This document shows positions 58,793-64,000 of a stretch of 64,000 bases of DNA, one piece after another. Position numbers and translations under genes: made by a program. The stretch is from Sphingomonas_E sp042693015. Lineage in GTDB: Bacteria; Pseudomonadota; Alphaproteobacteria; Sphingomonadales; Sphingomonadaceae. The stretch lies in the NCBI RefSeq assembly GCF_042693015.1, contig NZ_CP170544.1, positions 2,232,001-2,296,000 on the forward strand, read 5' to 3'. Position 1 is the stretch's first letter. The number at the start of each line of letters is the position of its first letter. The notes beneath the pieces were generated by a model. That model did not search any database. It was not told where the DNA came from and was given only the letters and a program-made list of their open reading frames with translations.

Positions 58793-60618
58793 CAATGGCT
58801 GTCGCGCGGGAGGCCCCGGGTCTGGGCGATACGCTGATACTTGACGGCGGACTCGAGAACCGCGCCGCGGTCGAACTGGCCGACCAGTTGCCGCTGGATT
58901 TCCTGCCAGGGCGTCTGGGAGACAGGGTAGGTTTCGCCCTCGCCTCCAGCAAAATTTGCCCTGCGGTTCGCAAGCTCGGCCTCTGGAACCAGGAGGTTCA
59001 CAGACCGTCGTCCCAGATCGACGCGGATCCGGTCGCCGGACCGGACGAGTGCGAGACCACCGCCGACGGCGGCCTCGGGCGCGGCGTTCAATATGGACGG
59101 ACTGCCGCTCGTGCCCGACTGTCGCCCGTCGCCGATACAGGGCAAGGCGTGGACGCCCGCCCGGATGAGGGCGGCAGGAGGGCGCATGTTGACGACTTCG
59201 GCGCCCCCGGGATAGCCGACGGGACCGGCCCCCCGGATAATGAGGATCGAGCTTTCGTCGACGCCAAGCGCCGGGTCATCGATCCGACGATGATAATCTT
59301 CCGGCCCGTCAAAGACCACGACCGTGCCCTCGAACGCATCGGGATCGGCCGGATTGTCCAGATAGCGCGCACGAAACTCCTCGGAAATGACCGAGAGCTT
59401 CATCACGGCGCCGTCGAACAGATTGCCCGACAAAATGGTCAGGCCGGCCGCAACCTTCAGGGGCCGCTTGAACGGCCGGATCACGGCCTCATCCTCGATG
59501 ACGGCGCCGGCGACATTCTCGGCGACCGTCCGCCCATTGCAGGTGAGCACTTCGCCATCGAGCAGCCCGGCGCGATACAGTTCGCCCATCACGGCGGGCA
59601 CGCCCCCTGCACGATAATAATCCTCGCCGAGATATTCGCCCGCCGGCTGGAGGTTCACCAGCAGCGGCACATCGGCGCCCTGAGCCTCCCAGTCGGCGAG
59701 GTCGAGCGAAACGCCCATGTGGCGGGCAATGGCGTTCAGGTGGATCGGTGCGTTCGTCGATCCGCCGATCGCGGAATTGACGCGGATCGCGTTGAGGAAA
59801 GCAGGGCGCGTCAATATGTCCGAGGGCTTGCGATCGGACAGGACCATTTCGACGATCCGCCGACCGGTTTCATAGGCCATTTCCTGGCGGTCGCGATACG
59901 GCGCCGGGATTGCGGCCGATCCAGGCAGCGACATGCCGAGGGCCTCGGCGAGCGAGTTCATGGTCGTCGCCGTGCCCATCGTATTGCAATAGCCGGTGGA
60001 CGGCGCGGAGGAGGCCACAAGCTTGATGAAACCCTGATAGTCGAGCTCGCCCGAGGCCAGCATTTGACGGGCCTTCCAGACGATCGTGCCTGATCCCGTC
60101 CGCTCGCCCTTGTACCAGCCGTTGAGCATCGGCCCGACCGACAAGGCGATCGCGGGAATATTGACGGTCGCTGCCGCCATCAGTGCGGACGGCGTCGTCT
60201 TGTCGCACCCGATGGTGAGCACCACGCCATCGAGGGGGTAGCCGTAGAGAAGTTCGACGAGGCCGAGATAGGCCAGATTGCGGTCTAGGCCTGCTGTCGG
60301 GCGCTTGCCTGTTTCCTGCAATGGATGCGTTGGAAATTCGATCGCGATGCCGCCTGCCTCGCGAACGCCGTCACGGACCCGCTCGGCGAGCACCAGATGA
60401 TGGCGGTTGCAGGGCACGATATCGCTTCCCGACTGCGCGATGCCGATGATCGGCCGGCCGGACTGAAGCTCCTCGAGACTCAAGCCAAAGTTCAGATAAC
60501 GCTCGATATAGAGCGCGGTCATGTCGGGGTTGGCGGCATCATCGAACCAGGCCCTCGAGCGCAGCGGTCGTGCCGTATCGGCGGCGGAGGTCCCTTTCCC
60601 GCCGGGCTTTTCGTCCAT
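58792..60618 (-). CDS. IlvD/Edd-family sugar-acid dehydratase (probable galactonate dehydratase)
   Basis: A 608-residue iron-sulfur dehydratase of the dihydroxy-acid/6-phosphogluconate dehydratase family. Cluster and metal ligands are visible in SGSDIVPCNRHH, VLTIGCDKTTPSALM and STGYCNTMGTATTMN. The C-terminal domain carries GTVVVFDGPEDYHRRID and GAGPVGYPGGAEV. In place of the usual enolase-superfamily DgoD, this protein fills the galactonate to 2-dehydro-3-deoxygalactonate step. Related IlvD/Edd enzymes dehydrate arabinonate, xylonate and galactonate. GAGGGAAAG precedes the ATG. It is the first gene of the stretch downstream of the palindrome at 60658. Confidence 0.9.
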   Translation of the reverse strand: MDEKPGGKGTSAADTARPLRSRAWFDDAANPDMTALYIERYLNFGLSLEELQSGRPIIGIAQSGSDIVPCNRHHLVLAERVRDGVREAGGIAIEFPTHPLQETGKRPTAGLDRNLAYLGLVELLYGYPLDGVVLTIGCDKTTPSALMAAATVNIPAIALSVGPMLNGWYKGERTGSGTIVWKARQMLASGELDYQGFIKLVASSAPSTGYCNTMGTATTMNSLAEALGMSLPGSAAIPAPYRDRQEMAYETGRRIVEMVLSDRKPSDILTRPAFLNAIRVNSAIGGSTNAPIHLNAIARHMGVSLDLADWEAQGADVPLLVNLQPAGEYLGEDYYRAGGVPAVMGELYRAGLLDGEVLTCNGRTVAENVAGAVIEDEAVIRPFKRPLKVAAGLTILSGNLFDGAVMKLSVISEEFRARYLDNPADPDAFEGTVVVFDGPEDYHRRIDDPALGVDESSILIIRGAGPVGYPGGAEVVNMRPPAALIRAGVHALPCIGDGRQSGTSGSPSILNAAPEAAVGGGLALVRSGDRIRVDLGRRSVNLLVPEAELANRRANFAGGEGETYPVSQTPWQEIQRQLVGQFDRGAVLESAVKYQRIAQTRGLPRDSH

Positions 60619-60657
60619 CTGCTTTCCCTCGCTCCCAGACGCGCCTGTCTGTCATTA

Positions 60658-60674
60658 TCATATTAATATGACAA
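60658..60674. promoter_or_regulatory. GntR operator candidate in the galactose operon
   Basis: The minus strand reads TTGTCATATTAATATGA and contains the perfect 14-base palindrome TCATATTAATATGA. It lies 40 bases ahead of the dehydratase gene. A related site, TTGTCGGATAAATAAGA, lies in front of the GntR gene (62363-62379). Confidence 0.65.
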
Positions 60675-60681
60675 GATGATT

Positions 60682-61605
60682 CTACCAGTCGAAGGGACCG
60701 ATGTCGGCACGGTCTCCGAGAAGGAATGCATCGGCGACAAGCCGGAACGGGCTGAGGTCGATATCGTCGGCACGCGCCTCGATGAGGGTGGCGAACCGAT
60801 CATAGACCCGGGCATATTCCGGTCGGTTGTCGACAACGGCCTGAGGTGTGCCGTTTATCGACCAGCTCGCGCCACCGTCGCCGAGCACGAGCATGCCCTC
60901 CTCCGTTGCAACCGCGATCGTCCAGGTCTGCGGCCCTGCCTGGTCAAACGCAAAGGAGAGGTCGACATCGAAGCCTGCATCCGCAACTAGCCTCAGATCG
61001 GCGCGGATGGGCGCGGACCGGTTGGACGGAAAAGCCAGGTTGCTGCATTCGATCGAAAGGTGCGTTGCAAAAAGTTGAGTGAGGATCGAAAGCGCGTTGA
61101 TGCCCGGATCGAAAACGCCGACACCGGGGTTCCAGATCCACTCCTGGCCAGGGTGCCAGACCCGCACATCCTCGAGCCAGTCGACCCGGACCTTCCTGAT
61201 GCGCCGCGAGGCGAGCCATTCGCGCGCGGGCTCGACGGCCGGCGCCGCGCGCGAATGCCAACTCTGGTAGAGAATTGAGGTCGACGCGGCCGCGAGAGGA
61301 AGGAAATGCTCCGCCTCGGACAAGGTCGCCGCCGGCGGCTTTTCCATGAGCACGTCAAGGCCGAGTGCGAAGGCCTCGCGAAGCAGGGCCAGACGGTTGC
61401 TGGGAGGCGTGCAGACAGCGATCGCGCCGAGATCCGGGACCTGGTCCTTGAGCTCGACGAGCGTTGCGGCGACGGGGACGCCGAGATCCTGGGCGTGTCG
61501 GGAGACGGCGCCTGCAAACCGGAAGCGATCATCGCGGGCGATCGTTGGAATATGCTGGTCGCGCGCAATCTTGCCGATTCCGACGATCCCGATGGCAATG
61601 GTCAT
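60682..61605 (-). CDS. D-galactose 1-dehydrogenase (Gfo/Idh/MocA family)
   Basis: A 307-residue NAD(P)-dependent dehydrogenase closely matching, from memory, Pseudomonas fluorescens galactose dehydrogenase. Visible are GIVGIGKIARDQHIPTI (coenzyme motif), CTPPSNR, the conserved MEKPPAATL (EKP), WHSRAAPAVEPAREWLA and WLEDVRVWHPGQEWIW, FDPGINALSILT. It oxidises D-galactose (and often L-arabinose) at C1 to the lactone. It follows the GntR gene by 3 bases and precedes the palindrome and the remaining dgo-type genes. The nearby dgoK and dgoA indicate galactose as the main substrate. Confidence 0.93.
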   Translation of the reverse strand: MTIAIGIVGIGKIARDQHIPTIARDDRFRFAGAVSRHAQDLGVPVAATLVELKDQVPDLGAIAVCTPPSNRLALLREAFALGLDVLMEKPPAATLSEAEHFLPLAAASTSILYQSWHSRAAPAVEPAREWLASRRIRKVRVDWLEDVRVWHPGQEWIWNPGVGVFDPGINALSILTQLFATHLSIECSNLAFPSNRSAPIRADLRLVADAGFDVDLSFAFDQAGPQTWTIAVATEEGMLVLGDGGASWSINGTPQAVVDNRPEYARVYDRFATLIEARADDIDLSPFRLVADAFLLGDRADIGPFDW

Positions 61606-61608
61606 GAT

Positions 61609-62310
61609 TTATTCCGGTTGTTCCGCACGATCGATCAGCGACAGGACGTCGCCGATGAGGCCGCGCATGGAGGAGCGGGCAAGGTCCCCATCGCCCGCGA
61701 CGATTGCATCAAGAACCGCCTCATGTTCATCGATATTGGCTGTCCGACCGGCAATGCGGTTGGTGAACCGGATCGATACGCGCAGCGCGGTGCCGACCAT
61801 GTCGCGGAACTGGATGTAGAAGGGGTTTCCCGAGGCCCGGAGCACGGCGACATGGAAGGCGATGTCGGCATCGAGCGCGTCATCCCTTCCCTTTTCGGCG
61901 GCGCGCATGCGATCGAGCCCCTGGCGGATGGTATCGAGCTGTTCGCCGCTGGCCCGCGCTGCGGCGAGCGCCGCGGCCTCGGGCTCGACCGCGACCCGCA
62001 GCTCGTTGAACTGGCGCAGGAGCCCGATCGAAACTGGCCGGTCAAGGAGCCAGCGCAGAACATCGGTGTCGAACAGGTTCCACGATTCTTCGGGACGGAC
62101 GAACGTTCCCTGCTTGGGCCGCGAACCCAAAAGGCCCTTCGCGGTCAACATCTTCATCGCCTCGCGCGCGACCGAGCGGCTGATGCCATGTTCCTTCAGG
62201 ATGTCCGCTTCGCTGGGGAAAGCGCGCGCGGCGAAATCCCCGACCACGATCGCGCGTCCCAGGATTTCCTGCAGTCCATAGGTGAGATTGCGGCCGAGAT
62301 CTTCCTGCAC
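61609..62310 (-). CDS. FadR-type GntR-family transcriptional regulator (galactose operon)
   Basis: A 233-residue GntR regulator with an N-terminal winged helix (FPSEADILKEHGISRSVAREAMKMLTAKGLLGSRPKQGTFV) and a C-terminal FCD domain with metal-ligand Asp/His positions (DADIAFHVAVLRASGN, DEHEAVLDAIVAGD). GTG 62310 is proposed as the start because AGGGGA lies 6 bases upstream; the ATG at 62361 has no ribosome site and abuts an operator-like sequence. It is probably the sensor of galactonate or 2-dehydro-3-deoxygalactonate, controlling its own gene and the downstream operon. Confidence 0.9.
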   Translation of the reverse strand: MQEDLGRNLTYGLQEILGRAIVVGDFAARAFPSEADILKEHGISRSVAREAMKMLTAKGLLGSRPKQGTFVRPEESWNLFDTDVLRWLLDRPVSIGLLRQFNELRVAVEPEAAALAAARASGEQLDTIRQGLDRMRAAEKGRDDALDADIAFHVAVLRASGNPFYIQFRDMVGTALRVSIRFTNRIAGRTANIDEHEAVLDAIVAGDGDLARSSMRGLIGDVLSLIDRAEQPE

Positions 62311-62362
62311 CTGATGTCCCCTGAACAGACGGATGCCACGAGCGACGGCAAAACCATCCATA

Positions 62363-62379
62363 TCTTATTTATCCGACAA
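62363..62379. promoter_or_regulatory. GntR operator candidate in front of the regulator gene
   Basis: The minus strand reads TTGTCGGATAAATAAGA. It agrees with the 60658 site at TTGTC and in eight of the last ten bases (AT-AATA-GA). The site lies about 50 bases upstream of the preferred GTG start and suggests autoregulation. Confidence 0.5.
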
Positions 62380-62489
62380 GGAGGTCCGTTGCCTGTTGCG
62401 CGTCTCCCGGTCAACCTCGCTCGGTTCCCGCGCCGGCCATGCGCAACGTCCTGATTGAATTGCTTGTGGGACCTTGCCACAAGAAATTC

Positions 62490-63134
62490 ATGTCCAAGCC
62501 TCAATCGCCAAGCCGGTCCAAGCGCGGTCGTCCGAGCCTGGCGCGGCTCGCCGCCATCGAGCCGATCATTCTCTCCGCGGCCTTCGACCTCTTTCTCGAA
62601 GAGGGGTTCGACGTCGCGACCATGGTCAAGGTCGCCGAGGCCGCCAGTCTCTCCAAGAGCACGCTTTATTCGCGCTTCCCGACCAAGGAGGCGCTGTTCG
62701 ATGCCGTTATCCGCGAGCGCGTCTCGAAATGGTCGCGCGAATCCTCATTGCACGATCATGAGCTGCCCGAGGACATCGGCGGGCGACTCCATTATCACGC
62801 ACGCAACCTCGCGCGCTCGATGATGTCGACCGAGGCCCAGGATCTGAGACGGCTGGTTTATGCGACGGCGGAGCGATTTCCGCGCCTGTCGCGAACCATG
62901 TATGAAACAGGCTACCTGCACATGGTCGAATTCATCCGCCAGGATATCGAAGAGGCCGCCCTCCGGGATTCCCGCCCGGTCCGGGATGCGGAAGGTGTCG
63001 CGCGCCATTTCACCAGCGCAATCCTTGGCTGGGTGACCCAGGAGGCAAGCGGCCGCGACCTCACGGTTGCCGAGGCCGAGACTGCCGCGGCGCGTTGCGC
63101 CGACCTCGTGCTTGCTGCGCGCGACGCCTGGTAG
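62490..63134 (+). CDS. TetR/AcrR-family transcriptional regulator
   Basis: A 214-residue TetR repressor with a KRGRPSLARL tail, DNA-binding helices (AFDLFLEEGFDVATMVKVAEAASLSKSTLYSRFPTKEALFDAV in pieces) and an AcrR-like C-terminal domain (LRRLVYATAERFPRLSRTMYETGYLHMVEF). It is homologous to the TetR at 32731 and, like it, is next to a GH3 gene: the convergent GH3 stop is only 2 bases away. ATG 62490 is preferred over ATG 62439; neither has a strong ribosome site. Confidence 0.85.
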   Translation: MSKPQSPSRSKRGRPSLARLAAIEPIILSAAFDLFLEEGFDVATMVKVAEAASLSKSTLYSRFPTKEALFDAVIRERVSKWSRESSLHDHELPEDIGGRLHYHARNLARSMMSTEAQDLRRLVYATAERFPRLSRTMYETGYLHMVEFIRQDIEEAALRDSRPVRDAEGVARHFTSAILGWVTQEASGRDLTVAEAETAAARCADLVLAARDAW

Positions 63135-63136
63135 CC

Positions 63137-64000
63137 TCAGCCTGTCACCTCGAGATCGGCGGACAGTCCGGCCGCCTCGGCCGATGGGGCCACCGTCACA
63201 ACGAACCGGCCCGGCTCGACGACCGGCCGGAAATCGGCGTCCAGCAGCGCCAGTTGGCCGGCCGAGAGCGGGAAGCTCACGCCGCGGGACTCTCCGGGTT
63301 TCAGGGTAACATGGCGGTATGCCTTGAGCTCGCGGATCGGGCGGGTGACGCTGCCGGCGACATCCTGGACATAGAGCTGGACGAGCTCGGTCGCCGCCTG
63401 CGTGCCCCGGTTGTGAACGGTCAGCCGCACGACCACCTCGCCGTCCGAAGTCATGCGGGTTCTCGACAGTTCAAGGCCCGAATATTCGATCTTGCCATAG
63501 GTCAGCCCATGTCCGAACGGGAAGGCGGCCGCGAACTTGACCTTGATGTAGCGTGTCGATTTCGGCCGACCAAAGCGGCGGCGGGCATAATAATAGGGGA
63601 CCTGGCCCGGCGAGGCTGGAAAGCTGACCGGCAGGCGGCCCGATGGGCCGACTTTTCCGAACAGGACATCGGCAATGGCGTTGCCGGTCTCCGATCCCAG
63701 GAACCAGGTGACCAGGATCGCGGGTGCGGCGAGCACGGCCCCCTGAAGGGCAAGCGCACGACCGTTGCGCAAGACGACGACCACGGGCTTGCCTGTTTGG
63801 GCGATTGCCTCCGCCAGCGCCTGTTGCGCTGGGGGGATGACGACGAGATCGCGCGACGCGTTTTCACCCGACATTGCCTCGCGTTCGCCGAGCGCAAGGA
63901 TCACGATATCGGCCTCCCTGGCCGCGGCCACGGCGGCCGCGATGCCCCCTTCGAGTTCCGTCTCGACCTCCGAGCCGGCCACCACCGTCACCATCGCCGG
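63137..64000 (-). CDS. GH3-family beta-glycosidase, C-terminal part (cut by window edge)
   Basis: The C-terminal 288 residues of a glycoside hydrolase family 3 enzyme whose start lies beyond position 64000. The alpha/beta-sandwich domain (VILALGEREAMSGENASRDLVVIP, with the acid/base region) and the fibronectin-III-like domain (AAFPFGHGLTYGKIEYSGLEL, VVVRLTVHNRGTQAA) are complete. REAMSGENASR and the later AFPFGHGLTY are typical of beta-glucosidase-type GH3. It is convergent with the TetR gene. The N-terminal catalytic domain with the nucleophile is not visible here. Confidence 0.92.
   Translation of the reverse strand, partial: PAMVTVVAGSEVETELEGGIAAAVAAAREADIVILALGEREAMSGENASRDLVVIPPAQQALAEAIAQTGKPVVVVLRNGRALALQGAVLAAPAILVTWFLGSETGNAIADVLFGKVGPSGRLPVSFPASPGQVPYYYARRRFGRPKSTRYIKVKFAAAFPFGHGLTYGKIEYSGLELSRTRMTSDGEVVVRLTVHNRGTQAATELVQLYVQDVAGSVTRPIRELKAYRHVTLKPGESRGVSFPLSAGQLALLDADFRPVVEPGRFVVTVAPSAEAAGLSADLEVTG

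Noticed and set aside
61306..62454. A 382-codon plus-strand frame opposite the galactose dehydrogenase and GntR genes
   Set aside because: It is antisense to two well-matched genes and has no domain features.
1..64000. tRNA, rRNA, CRISPR arrays and riboswitches
   Set aside because: I looked for clover-leaf arms, repeated spacers and conserved aptamer cores and saw none that I could support.

Overview
The window is GC-rich, densely packed bacterial chromosome, most likely from a sphingomonad (Sphingomonadales, Alphaproteobacteria). The grounds are two long TonB-dependent receptors beside catabolic genes, a rhamnosidase and sugar-catabolism locus, HAPMO-type and LLM flavin monooxygenases, and many small TetR-controlled clusters. 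No rRNA, tRNA, CRISPR array, transposase, phage gene or replication origin could be supported.

Region 1 (0-19.9 kb) is a locus for using L-rhamnose-containing glycosides. It holds a secreted esterase translationally coupled to a GH106 alpha-L-rhamnosidase, a frameshifted esterase, and rhamnose isomerase. These are followed by a fused rhamnulose-phosphate aldolase/dehydrogenase, a sugar kinase, LldD-type lactate dehydrogenase, a sugar-porter MFS transporter, a DeoR regulator and a GH78 rhamnosidase. An FHS-type sugar transporter and an epimerase-like protein with a C-terminal zinc-ribbon motif close the region. The pathway reads rhamnoside -> L-rhamnose -> rhamnulose -> rhamnulose-1-P -> DHAP + L-lactaldehyde -> L-lactate -> pyruvate.

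Region 2 (20-32 kb) is a catabolic cluster for an unknown hydrophobic or carbonyl compound. It has a quinone-oxidoreductase/SDR/esterase operon, a TetR regulator, an MFS transporter, a HAPMO-like Baeyer-Villiger monooxygenase, a TonB receptor and a VOC protein. Region 3 (32.3-36 kb) pairs a small secreted protein, a TetR regulator and a GH3 glycosidase.

Region 4 (36-46.7 kb) is the most unusual part. A PhyH-type dioxygenase, an unrecognised oxygenase-like protein, a TonB receptor, a second VOC protein, a nitroreductase, an MFS transporter, an LLM flavin monooxygenase and a TetR regulator are tied together. The tie is five copies of the palindrome GTTGA-N6-TCAAC, three of them set at almost the same spacing behind a -35 box. 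This looks like one regulon for an unidentified substrate.

Region 5 (47-52 kb) contains a ketosteroid-dehydrogenase-like flavoprotein, a broken sulfotransferase remnant, a TetR regulator, a cyclase-family hydrolase and an SDR. Region 6 (52.5-64 kb) holds a GH39-like glycosidase with a second copy of the small secreted protein. It also has a complete oxidative galactose (De Ley-Doudoroff) operon under a FadR-type GntR regulator, another TetR, and the C-terminal part of a second GH3 enzyme cut off by the window edge.
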